Of a stretch of 41,725 bases of DNA, positions 7,190 to 15,759 are shown piece after piece. Numbering within the stretch: the first letter of the stretch is position 1; every line of letters begins with the position of its first letter. Origin of the DNA: VGOB01 sp034435315 (GTDB lineage: Bacteria > Chloroflexota > Anaerolineae > UBA4142); NCBI GenBank assembly GCA_034435315.1, contig DAOTYB010000137.1, positions 1 to 41,725 on the forward strand, read 5' to 3'. Under the pieces are notes generated by a model. It saw only the letters and a program-made list of their open reading frames with translations. It made no database searches and was not told the origin of the DNA. The translations under genes were made by a program, and so were the position numbers.

Positions 7190-8662
7190 CTACAACACCG
7201 GCTTGCACAAGTGCCACTCGGTCGCCTGCTCGTACGCGTATGCCACGCGAAGCATCGTCGTCTCATCGAACGCGCGTGCCGCAATCTGTAAACCGACGGG
7301 CAACCCCTCCACAAATCCACACGGAATCGAAATCGCCGGGAGGCCCGCAAGTGCCTGCGCGAGGGTGAACACATCGGCGAGATACATTTGCAACGGGTCA
7401 TTCACGCGCTCGCCGATTTTGAACGCGACGCAAGGCGAGGTGGGACCCACAATCACGTCCACGTGCTCGAACGCGCGATCGAAATCTTGTTTGATGAGCG
7501 TACGCACTTTTTGCGCTTTGACATAGTAGGCATCATAATAGCCCGCGCTGAGCGCGTACGTGCCGAGCATAATCCGCCGCTTGACCTCTGCACCGAACCC
7601 TTCGCCGCGCGTCGCGCGCATCACCTCCCACATTTCTTGACTTTCTTCGAGCCGATAGCCGTACTTGACGCCATCATAGCGCGCCAGATTTGCCGAGGCT
7701 TCGGCAGGCGCAATGAGATAGTACGTCGGCAACGCATAATCGGTGTGTGGGAGCGTGACCTCGTGTATCGTCGCGCCGAGTGATTCCAGAATGCGAATTG
7801 CCGCGCGCACGGCTTGTGCGACCTCCGCTTGCAATCCCGCGCCGAAATATTCGCGCGGCACACCGACGCGCACACCGCGCAGAGATGCTTCACCCAGCGC
7901 GCCAGCGTAATCGGGCACCGGCAAATTCACGGACGTGGCTTCGCGCGCATCGTGACCGGCGATGATGCTGAGAACGAGGGCGGCGTCGCGCACATCTTTG
8001 GTCATCGGTCCGACCTGATCGAGCGAGGAGGCGAACGCGATGACCCCATAGCGCGAGACACGACCGTACGTCGGACGCAAGCCGACGGTGTTGGTGAAGG
8101 CGGCGGGTTGGCGCACGCTGCCGCCGGTGTCTGTACCCAGCGCGAACAAGGCTTCGTCTGCCGCGACCGCCGCCGCGCTGCCACCGCTTGATCCGCCGGG
8201 CACGCGCGTCAAATCCCAGGGGTTGTGCGTGATGAAAAAGCGCGAGTTTTCCGTTGACGATCCCATCGCAAATTCATCTTGATTGGTTTTGCCGATGAGA
8301 ATCGCGCCGGCAGCGTTCAACTTTTCCATCACCGTTGCATCGTACGGCGGCACAAAATTATTCAGGATTTTCGATGCTGCCGTTGTGCGAACACCGCGCG
8401 TGCAAATTTCGTCCTTGATTGCCATCGGAATTCCCAGCAACGCCGGTGCCGGGGTGCCGATGCGACGATGCTCCATCCATTGCGCGTCTGCTGCGCGCGC
8501 CTGTTCCCGCGCGCGCTCGGCAACAATGGTCAAATACGCGCGCACGCGCGGCTCGACGGACTCGATGCGCTCCAGCACCGCGCGCACAAGTTCTGTCGCG
8601 CTAATATCACCTCTGGCTAGCAGCACGCGCGCCTGATGCACCGTTAAAGCGTACAGTTCCAC
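7190..8662 (-). CDS. gatA: Glutamyl-tRNA(Gln)/aspartyl-tRNA(Asn) amidotransferase subunit A
   Basis: The glutaminase subunit of GatCAB, which amidates misacylated Glu-tRNA(Gln) or Asp-tRNA(Asn). The amidase-signature catalytic set is present: Lys83 in MAIKDE, the cis-serine Ser158 in PGGSSGGSAAAVAA, and nucleophile Ser182 in TDTGGSVRQPA. The spacing (75 and 24 residues) matches known GatA. The GTG at 8662 is preferred because GGAG lies 6 nt upstream; an earlier GTG at 8686 lacks a good site. 490 residues is the usual length. gatC is upstream but separated by a glycosyltransferase gene; gatB is not in the window. Confidence 0.96.
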   Translation of the reverse strand: MELYALTVHQARVLLARGDISATELVRAVLERIESVEPRVRAYLTIVAERAREQARAADAQWMEHRRIGTPAPALLGIPMAIKDEICTRGVRTTAASKILNNFVPPYDATVMEKLNAAGAILIGKTNQDEFAMGSSTENSRFFITHNPWDLTRVPGGSSGGSAAAVAADEALFALGTDTGGSVRQPAAFTNTVGLRPTYGRVSRYGVIAFASSLDQVGPMTKDVRDAALVLSIIAGHDAREATSVNLPVPDYAGALGEASLRGVRVGVPREYFGAGLQAEVAQAVRAAIRILESLGATIHEVTLPHTDYALPTYYLIAPAEASANLARYDGVKYGYRLEESQEMWEVMRATRGEGFGAEVKRRIMLGTYALSAGYYDAYYVKAQKVRTLIKQDFDRAFEHVDVIVGPTSPCVAFKIGERVNDPLQMYLADVFTLAQALAGLPAISIPCGFVEGLPVGLQIAARAFDETTMLRVAYAYEQATEWHLCKPVL

Positions 8663-8685
8663 ATTCTTCTCCAGAAATATGACCA

Positions 8686-8855
8686 CCGATTGCTGATTGG
8701 AAATTGGAGATTGCCGAGTGCCGATTGTGCCAATCGCAAATCGAACATCACAAATCGCAAATTCTTCCTCCTCCGTCCTCCGTCCTTCGTCCTTCGTCCT
8801 TCGTCATTCGTCCTTCGTCATTCGTCCTTCGTCCTTCGTCCTTCGTCCTTCGTCA
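8686..8855. repeat. Heptamer repeats (AATTGGA / AATCGCA, then CGTCCTT)
   Basis: A block of AATCGCA-like units (about 8690-8760) is followed by about eleven CGTCCTT/CGTCATT units (8774-8855). The second tract encodes the glycosyltransferase tail TKDEGRRTKDE and its stop codon (8818-8820). Together they fill the spacer to gatA. Confidence 0.9.
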
Positions 8856-9960
8856 ACTCGCGATACAGCGCCACCACACGATCAATGTTCGTTTCGAGGG
8901 AATACTCGCTCACAGCGCGTTGACGCGCGCGGGTTGCCAGATTGTGGCGAAAATCGGGATACTCGACGAGGACGCGCAAGGCGAGTGTCAGTTGCTGTTC
9001 CAGCGCTGCCAGATCAATCACGATGCCAGCGCCACGCAACGCCTCGGCGTCTGCACCCACATCGGTCGCGATGACGGCGGTCCCGGCAGCCATCGCTTCG
9101 AGCATCGCCAGCGACAATCCTTCGATGGAGGAAGGTAAGACGAAAATATCGGTGGCGCGCAAAATCCGCACGCGCTCGCGCAGTTCGCCTACATAGCCTT
9201 TGAAGATGATGCGGTGGTCATCGCGATACTTGCGGCGCAGATTCGCCAACTCCATCCCGTTGCCGACCACGACCGCTTTGTGATCGCCGGGCAAATCCAG
9301 ATTCAGGAACGCCTTGAGAAAATCACCGACATTCTTTTCCGGGTCCACCCGTCCAATATACGTCGCCAGTACCCTGGCGCCGATGGAGGTTTTGAAATCA
9401 CTGGGTCCGGGCGAATAGGTTGCTACATCAATTCCGTTAGGAATCACGCGCACGCGTTCGGGCGCCACGCCGTAATCCACTAGCATCGCGCGCTGTGCCT
9501 CCGAAAAAACAATCACGGCATCGTAATTCTTGAGCGAACTGGCATACAAACGATACAACACGCGTACCGCGCTGCCCCAAAACGTTTCTGGTGGACCGTA
9601 GGGAAAATGGAGTGTGGCGACACACGGCACGCCTAGCGCGTGGCAAATGTCCGGCAAACTGAAATCGAGTTGGGAGAACGAAAGCGAAATGTGCGCGATG
9701 TCAATTTGTTCGCGCGCAAACGTCTCTTCGATGATTTCGCGCGCGCGGGGCGAGGAGATCATTGCACGATTCAGGATGTCGAACGAACCCAGACGAATAT
9801 CACGCGGGTCGCGCGGTCCCAAGCCGCGCTCGCGCGTGATGTGATAAAAGAACGTAACATGCTGACCGCGCTGGCGCAAGCCGTGCACCATATCACGCGA
9901 ATACGAGACCACGCCATTGCCGCGCGCCGAGGCGACGTGTCCGAACCAGGCAATCTTCAT
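8818..9960 (-). CDS. Glycosyltransferase family 4 (GT-B fold)
   Basis: Probably transfers a sugar from a nucleotide-sugar to a lipid, glycan or small acceptor. The N-terminal domain opens MKIAWFGHVASARGNGVVSYSRDMVHGL, and the C-terminal GT4 domain has VIPNGIDV, YIGRVDPEKNVGDFLKAF, and IFVLPSSIEGLSLAMLEAMAAGTAVIATDVG with the E-x7-E type nucleotide-sugar site. The start overlaps the gatC stop (ATGA), so it is translationally coupled between gatC and gatA. The last 11 residues come from a GACGAAG repeat. The acceptor cannot be told. Confidence 0.9.
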   Translation of the reverse strand: MKIAWFGHVASARGNGVVSYSRDMVHGLRQRGQHVTFFYHITRERGLGPRDPRDIRLGSFDILNRAMISSPRAREIIEETFAREQIDIAHISLSFSQLDFSLPDICHALGVPCVATLHFPYGPPETFWGSAVRVLYRLYASSLKNYDAVIVFSEAQRAMLVDYGVAPERVRVIPNGIDVATYSPGPSDFKTSIGARVLATYIGRVDPEKNVGDFLKAFLNLDLPGDHKAVVVGNGMELANLRRKYRDDHRIIFKGYVGELRERVRILRATDIFVLPSSIEGLSLAMLEAMAAGTAVIATDVGADAEALRGAGIVIDLAALEQQLTLALRVLVEYPDFRHNLATRARQRAVSEYSLETNIDRVVALYRELTKDEGRRTKDE

Positions 9961-10259
9961 CCGTCACCCTCCAGGATGGCGCGCACGCGAAAGAATTCGC
10001 CCTCTTCGTTGCGATCTGGTGCGTTGGCGAGTACGTCTTCGCGCGGCAGCGAAGGCAGCACGGCATCATCGCGCATCATATTTTGCAAAGGCACGACGCT
10101 CGCGGTCGGTGGAATCGCGTCTGTGTCCAGTTCTTGCAAACGCGCCGCATAGTCAAGAATGGCCGAGAGTTGCTCGGTCATCCGATTGATTTCATCTTCC
10201 GTCAACTTTAACTTTGCCAGTTCGGCAATGTGTTGCACTTGTGCTCGAGTGAGTGGCAT
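9957..10259 (-). CDS. gatC: Glutamyl-tRNA(Gln)/aspartyl-tRNA(Asn) amidotransferase subunit C
   Basis: The small GatCAB subunit that wraps around and stabilises GatA. MPLTRAQVQHIAELAKLKLTEDE, LSAILDYAARLQELDTD and the C-terminal LREDxV-like segment (LPREDVLANAP) are typical. The ATG at 10259 is preferred over upstream frame extension because GAGGG lies 6-7 nt before it and the family starts here. 100 residues is normal. The stop overlaps the glycosyltransferase start (ATGA). Confidence 0.95.
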   Translation of the reverse strand: MPLTRAQVQHIAELAKLKLTEDEINRMTEQLSAILDYAARLQELDTDAIPPTASVVPLQNMMRDDAVLPSLPREDVLANAPDRNEEGEFFRVRAILEGDG

Positions 10260-10328
10260 TCGATACCCTCTGCAGATACGACCGGCGACAGACGACTGCC
10301 GACCGTCGCGCATAGTGTGTCACTGGGG

Positions 10329-10357
10329 TTGATTCTCTGCGTTGCCTGCGCTATAAT
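10329..10357 (+). promoter_or_regulatory. Sigma-70-type promoter giving a leaderless transcript
   Basis: TTGATT (10329-10334), a 17-nt spacer and TATAAT (10352-10357). The expected transcription start falls at about 10364-10366, at the ATG of the next gene (10366), so the mRNA would have no 5' leader. No Shine-Dalgarno sequence precedes that ATG. Confidence 0.8.
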
Positions 10358-10365
10358 TGTCCCCA

Positions 10366-10833
10366 ATGAAATTCCTCGCCGACACGATGCTGGGACGCCT
10401 TGCCACGTGGTTGCGTTTGCTGGGCTATGACACGCTCTACCTTGCCGATGCGAGCGATGCGGAACTGGCACGCCGCGCGCGGGTGGAGCAACGCGTGCTC
10501 CTCACGCGCGATGTGGAATTGACGCGGCGCCGCGGCGTGCGCGCGCTGCTCATCGAGTCGGAGCACATCGAAGAGCAGATTCAACAGGTCTTTCACACCC
10601 TCCACCTTACGGCGCGCGATGCGTTTTCGCGCTGCGCCGCGTGCAACTGTGTGCTGGAAGATATCAGCAAGGAACAGGTACGCGGCAAGGTGCCTCCCTA
10701 TGTGTTCCACACGCAGGAACGTTTTCGTCGCTGTCCACAGTGCGCGCGCATCTACTGGCGCGGGACACACTGGGCGCGCATTCTGGGACATCTGCAAGAT
10801 TTGAGCGATACGGTCCAGGTTCACACGCCGTAA
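10366..10833 (+). CDS. Mut7-C RNase-domain protein (PIN-like) with zinc ribbon
   Basis: Residues 1-80 (MKFLADTMLGRLATWLRLLGYDTLY, VLLTRDVEL) match the Mut7-C domain, a PIN-like nuclease fold with conserved acidic residues such as D5. The second half has two CxxC pairs (CAAC and CPQC), a zinc ribbon usual in this family (DUF82). A role in RNA cleavage or quality control is only family inference. The ATG at 10366 sits 8 nt after a consensus -10 box, implying leaderless translation. The 3' end overlaps the convergent carboxypeptidase gene by 13 bp. Confidence 0.88.
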   Translation: MKFLADTMLGRLATWLRLLGYDTLYLADASDAELARRARVEQRVLLTRDVELTRRRGVRALLIESEHIEEQIQQVFHTLHLTARDAFSRCAACNCVLEDISKEQVRGKVPPYVFHTQERFRRCPQCARIYWRGTHWARILGHLQDLSDTVQVHTP

Positions 10834-12326
10834 ATTTCGCCGAACTTGGTTTTCAGGTACGTCAGATAGGCGCGCGCGTGTAGCGATGCGCCGGTCACGC
10901 GGCGCGCGAGTTCGTCGAGTGTGAATTTGCGGCCGTGCGCGTGGACCTTTTCACGTAACCACGCGAGCAACTCGCCAAACTCGCCGCGCGCGATCTGTTC
11001 GGGAATCGCTGGCACCTCGCGTAGGGCTTGCGCGTACAACTGCGCGGCGAACATCGAACCGAGCAGGTAGGTGGCAAAGTATCCCAGATCGCCGTACGCC
11101 CAGTGCACATCTTGCAAACACCCCTGCGCGTCATTCGGCGGCACAATGCCCAGATATTCGTGCATTTTGGCGTTCCACGCCTCGGGCACATCCGCCACCG
11201 CCAGGCGGCGTTCGACCAGCGCGTTTTCCAGTTCAAAGCGCAGCATAATGTGCAAGCCGTACGTCACCTCGTCCGCTTCGACGCGGATGAACGAGGGTGA
11301 CACTTTGTTCACCGCGCGATAGAACGACTCGACCGTTTGATCGGCGAGTTGCGCGGGAAACACCTCGCGCAAGCGCGGAAACCAGAACTGCCAAAAGCCC
11401 CGACTGCGCCCCACGATGTTTTCCCACAAGCGCGATTGCGATTCATGCGCGCTGAGCGAGGCGCCGCCAGCCAGCGGTGTGCGTTCGAGTTCTGGACGAT
11501 AGCCCAACTCGTAGAGCGCGTGACCGGTTTCGTGAATCGTGCCAAAAAGCGCGGAGGGTAAAAAGTTCGGTTTGAGTCGCGTCGTGATGCGCACATCGTT
11601 CAGCGCAAAACTCGTTGTGAACGGATGGGGCGATTTATCTTGCCGCGACCGTTCAAAATCCAACCCTAAACGTTTTGCCACCTCCACACCAAACTCCCAT
11701 TGCTGTTGCACATCGTACTCGCGATGCAACACCGCATCGTCCACCGCGTCGGCGCGACGCGTGATCGCCTGAACCAGCGCGACAAGATCCGGCTTGAGGG
11801 ACGTAAAGATCGCTTCCACCTGCGCTGTCGTCATCAGAGGTTCGTACTGGTCGAGGAGCGCATCGTAAATCCGCTCTTTGTATCCTAGACAGCTTGCCAG
11901 TTCGATGCGCAGTTCAACGTTCTTTTCGAGATGCGGCTGGAACAATTTGAAATTCGATTCGGCGCGGGCGCGCTGCCACGCTTCGAATGCCAGCGATGCC
12001 GCGCGCGCCATCTCCTCCACCAGTGTCGGCGGCACGCGCCTGGCGCGGTCGTAATCGCGCTTGGCCACGCGAATCAAACTGGCTTCATCAGAGTCGTACG
12101 GCAATTGCGCGGCATAGTCGGCGAGATCGTTCAGCAGCGCGCCGTTTTCCTCCGCGATGAAATGCTCGTGGGCGAGTTTTTGCAAGGTCGCCAACTGTTC
12201 GGCGCGCGCTGCAGCGCCGCGTCGCGGCATATACGTCTGTTGATCCCAACTCAACAGTGCCGCGGCGCGTTGCAAATCGTCAACAACAGCAAAGCGTTTC
12301 TTCAGTGCTTCCAGTTTTTCCTTCAT
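10821..12326 (-). CDS. Carboxypeptidase Taq, M32 family metallopeptidase
   Basis: A cytoplasmic zinc carboxypeptidase that trims C-terminal residues from peptides. HETGH (H265, E266, H269) is the zinc site. The other M32 signatures are present: DVRITTR, FIRVEADEVTYGLHI, SAHESQSRLWEN and GCLQDVHWAYGDLGYFATY. 501 residues is the family length. AAGGAG lies just upstream of the ATG. The gene faces the Mut7-C gene tail to tail and is followed upstream by a 411-bp gap. Confidence 0.96.
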   Translation of the reverse strand: MKEKLEALKKRFAVVDDLQRAAALLSWDQQTYMPRRGAAARAEQLATLQKLAHEHFIAEENGALLNDLADYAAQLPYDSDEASLIRVAKRDYDRARRVPPTLVEEMARAASLAFEAWQRARAESNFKLFQPHLEKNVELRIELASCLGYKERIYDALLDQYEPLMTTAQVEAIFTSLKPDLVALVQAITRRADAVDDAVLHREYDVQQQWEFGVEVAKRLGLDFERSRQDKSPHPFTTSFALNDVRITTRLKPNFLPSALFGTIHETGHALYELGYRPELERTPLAGGASLSAHESQSRLWENIVGRSRGFWQFWFPRLREVFPAQLADQTVESFYRAVNKVSPSFIRVEADEVTYGLHIMLRFELENALVERRLAVADVPEAWNAKMHEYLGIVPPNDAQGCLQDVHWAYGDLGYFATYLLGSMFAAQLYAQALREVPAIPEQIARGEFGELLAWLREKVHAHGRKFTLDELARRVTGASLHARAYLTYLKTKFGEIYGV

Positions 12327-12737
12327 TGCTACTCCTTAATACCCTTTCACATAATTCAGACTCATCGGGTTATGCTGCGACAGCCAGACGCAGCCTCTTG
12401 AGAGAGGTGATGCTCCACCCCCTTGCCCCTCCCCGTTGGGGCGAAAAATCTTGCGCCCCAACGGGGAGGGGGTAAAGGAGGGGTTGGTGGCGGGCGGCTT
12501 CGCCGCCCGCCACCAACCCTCTCACTCCCCCTGCTCTCCCCACTTTGCGGGGAGAGCAGGGGGATGAGCGGGGGAAAACTATTGCTCAAAACGAGCCTCC
12601 ATAAAGATTTCGTGATGTTGAGCCTGATTTTTGTGAAAGAGCATTAAAAATAACTGCCAACCGATTTTTGATGGTCGAGTGCCGATCTGCGATGGCGGAT
12701 TCAATCACCAATCGCCCATCGAAAATCGGCAATTCGT
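12327..12737. other. Intergenic region with repeats only
   Basis: No gene is seen in these 411 bp. They hold copy 1 of the three-hairpin element (12415-12570) and, at about 12660-12735, an AATCG-type repeat block. In that block CCGATTTTTGATGG is an approximate inverted match to CCATCGAAAATCGG, with the arms about 40 bp apart. Open frames across the hairpin element (Pro/Gly/Arg-rich) are by-products of its composition. Confidence 0.75.
12415..12570. repeat. Three-hairpin dispersed element, copy 1
   Basis: Hairpin 1: CCCCTCCCCGTTGGGGC pairs with GCCCCAACGGGGAGGGG. Hairpin 2: GGGTTGGTGGCGGGCGG (12481-12497), loop CTTCG, exact complement at 12503-12519. Hairpin 3: TCCCCCTGCTCTCCCC (12526-12541) pairs with 12549-12564. 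The same three-part layout recurs at 39530-39670 and 40770-40905. Confidence 0.92.
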
Positions 12738-13298
12738 TCACAGGGGACGATGATCGTGTTCCTCGTGAGCGCGCGCATAGCGTTCATAGCGCGCGCGATA
12801 GCGTCGCGGGACCAGGCGTTTGAGTTTCGTCGAGGCAAGATCGAGCACATAGTGCAACGTATCTGCAAGCACCGCCCCCAGGAACACATCGGCGAGATAA
12901 AGCGCGTTGTAGAGCAGGTCCTCCGTATCGCCGGTAAAATCGAACGCGATGCGCAAACCGATGTGATGCAACCACCACTGGAAAGGAATCAGCAAAAATG
13001 CCAGAATCGTCAGGACGTACAACCACCGCGCCATCGTTCCGATAATCGGAAAATGCAAACGATCGCGATGCCGCGCAAATCTAGAGTAGGGCCACCACAA
13101 GAGGCGCAACCAGCCCCACCCCTTGATGGAGTGGCTGTGGAACAAATCCATATCGGGTGACAGAACGAAAGTGGCAATCACAATCCCGCTGTTCACTGCC
13201 AGCACATCCTGCCACGACCAACTTTGCGCGCGCATCACTACCGTCGTGCCGATAACAAGCGCGGTATTGGCGACTGTGTGTCCAACAAAACCTGGCAT
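12738..13298 (-). CDS. DUF2227 family membrane protein (putative metal-dependent hydrolase)
   Basis: A 186-residue membrane protein with several hydrophobic segments and the conserved polar motifs SPDMDLFHS, GWGWLRLLWWPYSRFARHRDRLHFPIIGT and DTLHYVLDL, which fit the DUF2227 (YdjM-like) family with probable metal-binding His/Asp residues. The biochemical function is unknown. It has a divergent promoter region shared with the 5'-nucleotidase gene and an AAGG site before its ATG. The Arg/His-rich tail looks cytoplasmic. Confidence 0.82.
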   Translation of the reverse strand: MPGFVGHTVANTALVIGTTVVMRAQSWSWQDVLAVNSGIVIATFVLSPDMDLFHSHSIKGWGWLRLLWWPYSRFARHRDRLHFPIIGTMARWLYVLTILAFLLIPFQWWLHHIGLRIAFDFTGDTEDLLYNALYLADVFLGAVLADTLHYVLDLASTKLKRLVPRRYRARYERYARAHEEHDHRPL

Positions 13299-13311
13299 CG
13301 TTTACCTTGCA

Positions 13312-13340
13312 AGTATACAACCATTTGACGAATTTGCGAA
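13312..13340 (-). promoter_or_regulatory. Promoter for the DUF2227 gene
   Basis: On the minus strand TTCGCA (13335-13340), a 17-nt spacer and TATACT (13312-13317), about 14 nt upstream of the ATG. It overlaps the plus-strand promoter of the 5'-nucleotidase gene, so the two may compete. Confidence 0.55.
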
Positions 13341-13352
13341 ATGCGGTATAGT
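13325..13352 (+). promoter_or_regulatory. Promoter for the 5'-nucleotidase gene
   Basis: TTGACG (13325-13330), a 16-nt spacer and TATAGT (13347-13352), with the predicted start near 13359. A strong AAGGAG follows at about 13380, 5-6 nt before the ATG at 13391. Confidence 0.75.
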
Positions 13353-13390
13353 ACAAGAGCGTGGAAGAATTCTGTCCTTAAGGAGAAAAA

Positions 13391-14953
13391 ATGTATCGGC
13401 ATCTGCTCGCGCTGGCAGTCCTCATTCTCTCTCTTCTGGTTGCTTGTGTAGCACCTACACCTACCATTGCACCTGCCGGTCCCCTAAAAGTAACGCTTTT
13501 GCATACCAACGATATGCACGGCTATCTGGAAGGGCAAATGCTCACCGGCAGCGATGGCAAGTCCTTCGAGTTTGGTGGTCTGCCCCACGCGCTGGGTACG
13601 ATTGCCCGTTTAAAGCGTGAGGCGGCGGGACCTGTGCTACTCTTCGATACGGGCGACTTGTGGGTCGGCACGTTGGCGTCCAATCGCGATCAGGGCAAAA
13701 CGATCATCGCCGCGATGAACGCCATCGGTTATGATGCTATGACGCTGGGTAATCACGATTTTGATCAGGGCGTTGCAGTAGTGCAGGCGCGCGCGAGCGA
13801 AGCCAGATTCCCGATACTGATCGCCAACATTGTCGAAGCATCGAGCGGCAAGGTGCCCGGTTGGGCGAAAGCGTACATCGTCAAGGAAATTGCAGGCATA
13901 CGCTTTGGCATCATCGGTGTAGCGTACGCGCGCACGCCGGGTATCAGTAGCAAGGTCAAAGAGTTGCAAGCATTCAAATTCATTGACGAACTCGAAACCC
14001 TGCGACAAATACTCCCTGAAGTGAAACGTCAGGCAGACGTGATTATCGTGTTGTCACACGCCGGCTTTGACGCGGATCAGCGCATCGCCGAAGCGTTGCC
14101 CGACATCAATGTCATCGTGGGTGGACACACACACACCGAGTTGCGAACGCCCAAAGTGATTGGCAATACCATCATCGTACAAGCCGGCGCCAGGGCACAG
14201 CATATCGGACGCCTGGAACTGACGATTGATCGCGCGAGCAAACGCATCGTGGACTATACCAGGAACAATCTCCTCGTTGCCGTGGTGAGCAACAAAGCCG
14301 AGACACCACAGGACATTGCCGCGATGTTCGATAAACTGATTGCCGAGGGACGCACTGCCACGCGCAGAGTCATCGGTGAAACGGCGATTGATCTGCTCCG
14401 CGCCTACACGCCCGATGGTCGCACCAGTGGCGAGCATCCGGCGGGCAATCTCGTGGTGGATGCGATGCTGTGGGCGAATCAAGCCGGTGACACGCCCGCC
14501 GATGTGGCGATTCACAACAACGCCGGCATCCGTGCCGATATTCCCAGAGGTCCGATCACCTACGGTCAGTTGTACGAGATGCTTCCTTTTGATAATGTGC
14601 TCGTCGCGATGGACTTGAAAGGCGAACACATCAAAGCGGTACTCGAAGTGGCTGCCTCCTGTCCGCGCGTGAACACGCTGGTCGCAGGAATGTCGTTCAC
14701 GTACAACTGCGCGCTACCCGCCGGTAATCGCATCTCGAACATTTTGATTCGCGGCAAACCGATGGAACTGCAAAAAGTATATCGCGTGCAAACGATTGAT
14801 TACCTTGCGAACGGTGGTGATGGACAGGTCGCCTTCAAAGAAGGGACAAACTTGATTTACGGTGATCCGGTGGTAGATGTAGTCGCCGCGTACATTATGC
14901 AGAATTCGCCCGTCCGTCCCAGAGTGGAAGGGCGGATTGTAGAAGCCAGATAG
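13391..14953 (+). CDS. 5'-nucleotidase / UDP-sugar hydrolase family lipoprotein (UshA-like)
   Basis: A secreted metallophosphatase that dephosphorylates nucleotides outside the membrane. The signal peptide ends in a lipobox with Cys19 and a short Thr/Pro linker. The metallophosphatase motifs are LLHTNDMHGY, VLLFDTGDLWVGT, LGNHDFDQG, VLSHAGFDADQRI and VGGHTHTEL. The C-terminal substrate domain has NNAGIRADIPRGPITYGQLYEMLPFDN and NGGDGQVAF. 520 residues is normal. It has its own promoter and strong ribosome-binding site, and heads a short plus-strand set with two small genes. Confidence 0.93.
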   Translation: MYRHLLALAVLILSLLVACVAPTPTIAPAGPLKVTLLHTNDMHGYLEGQMLTGSDGKSFEFGGLPHALGTIARLKREAAGPVLLFDTGDLWVGTLASNRDQGKTIIAAMNAIGYDAMTLGNHDFDQGVAVVQARASEARFPILIANIVEASSGKVPGWAKAYIVKEIAGIRFGIIGVAYARTPGISSKVKELQAFKFIDELETLRQILPEVKRQADVIIVLSHAGFDADQRIAEALPDINVIVGGHTHTELRTPKVIGNTIIVQAGARAQHIGRLELTIDRASKRIVDYTRNNLLVAVVSNKAETPQDIAAMFDKLIAEGRTATRRVIGETAIDLLRAYTPDGRTSGEHPAGNLVVDAMLWANQAGDTPADVAIHNNAGIRADIPRGPITYGQLYEMLPFDNVLVAMDLKGEHIKAVLEVAASCPRVNTLVAGMSFTYNCALPAGNRISNILIRGKPMELQKVYRVQTIDYLANGGDGQVAFKEGTNLIYGDPVVDVVAAYIMQNSPVRPRVEGRIVEAR

Positions 14954-14978
14954 TGGCAACAGGCATAGTGTTAGCCGT

Positions 14979-15221
14979 ATGCAACGACAAAAAATCATTG
15001 TGTATGTGAACGACAAACCGAGGGAGACGTTCCTGGGGATGCGCGTGCGCAATGTACTTGGCGCGCGCGCACTACAACGTGTCAGGGCACGTCAGGCAAT
15101 TGTGCGCGATGGGGAAGGCAACGTGGTGGATGTGGACGGCGCGTTGTACGACGGTGAACACCTGTACATTGCGCCCATAGATCCAACAACATTTGCCGAT
15201 GAGATGCAACGAAGTGCCTGA
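14979..15221 (+). CDS. Small hypothetical protein, 80 residues
   Basis: I do not recognise this protein. It reads IIVYVNDKPRETFLGMRVRNVLG...ARQAIVRDGEGNVVDVDGALYDGEHLYIAPI, with alternating hydrophobic strands and a GEHLYI ending that suggest a small beta-grasp-like fold (ThiS or DUF348-like), which is only an impression. It lies 25 bp after the 5'-nucleotidase and 27 bp before a lipoprotein on the same strand, so co-transcription is likely. There is no clear Shine-Dalgarno sequence at the ATG. Codon use resembles its neighbours. Confidence 0.6.
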   Translation: MQRQKIIVYVNDKPRETFLGMRVRNVLGARALQRVRARQAIVRDGEGNVVDVDGALYDGEHLYIAPIDPTTFADEMQRSA

Positions 15222-15248
15222 AGCATCGTGTCTGCAAAAGGTACTGAA

Positions 15249-15674
15249 ATGAAACGATTGATTCTCCTCGTTTTGTTACTGGCGAGCACCTTGAGTTGCC
15301 AATTGACCAACGTGCTCTCTTTGTCTGCTACCCCCACGCGTCCCCGCCCCACCGCGACCCCACCAATTGCGCGCGCAGTCGCCATTCCCGAACCTACCCC
15401 AGCACCGCCAACCGAACCTCCGCCCGTCGCGGCAACGATTCGCGTGGATAGCCTGCGCGTGCGCGCTGCCCCTAACACAACCGCCGCGATTCTGGATCGG
15501 TTGAATCGTGGCGACACCGTCCAGGTGGTCGGGCGCGACGCGACCGGCGATTGGCTACAAATCCGCCTGCCCCGCGATCCGAACGCGCGCGGGTGGATTG
15601 CGTCTGCCTATGCCGATCTCAGCGCGCCGCTGGATACGCTTCCTGTCATCACAACATCGCGCCCCTATCCCTAG
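15249..15674 (+). CDS. SH3b-domain lipoprotein
   Basis: The signal peptide has a lipobox at Cys17 (STLSC), then a Thr/Pro-rich linker (residues about 25-65), then a bacterial SH3 domain: TIRVDSLRVRAAPNTTAAILDRLNRGDTVQVVGRD...DWLQIRLP...GWIASAYADL. Such domains usually bind cell-wall or surface ligands; nothing catalytic is visible. The ATG at 15249 is preferred to the upstream GTG (15228) because AAGG precedes it and the signal peptide starts there. 141 residues. It is third in the plus-strand set after the 5'-nucleotidase. Confidence 0.83.
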   Translation: MKRLILLVLLLASTLSCQLTNVLSLSATPTRPRPTATPPIARAVAIPEPTPAPPTEPPPVAATIRVDSLRVRAAPNTTAAILDRLNRGDTVQVVGRDATGDWLQIRLPRDPNARGWIASAYADLSAPLDTLPVITTSRPYP

Positions 15675-15690
15675 TTCCTGCTGATCTGTC

Positions 15691-15724
15691 GAACGACGAA
15701 AGACGAACGACGCAGGACGAAAGG
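15691..15724. repeat. Heptamer repeat (GACGAAA) between convergent genes
   Basis: About five GACGAAA/GACGAAC/GACGCAG units in the 85-bp gap between the SH3b lipoprotein and the convergent lipoprotein gene. No terminator hairpin is seen there. Confidence 0.8.
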
Positions 15725-15759
15725 AAGGCTGTCCGCGCGTTGCGCCCGGCGAGGTGGTT

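Noticed and set aside
7177..7401. N-terminal extension of precorrin-2 dehydrogenase
   Set aside because: The 75 extra codons overlap gatA in another frame and show no family similarity; the Rossmann fold starts after the ATG at 7176.
12362..12647. Open frames on both strands across the three-hairpin element
   Set aside because: Pro/Gly/Arg-rich frames arise from the palindromes. They have no ribosome-binding sites, and similar frames recur at the other two copies.
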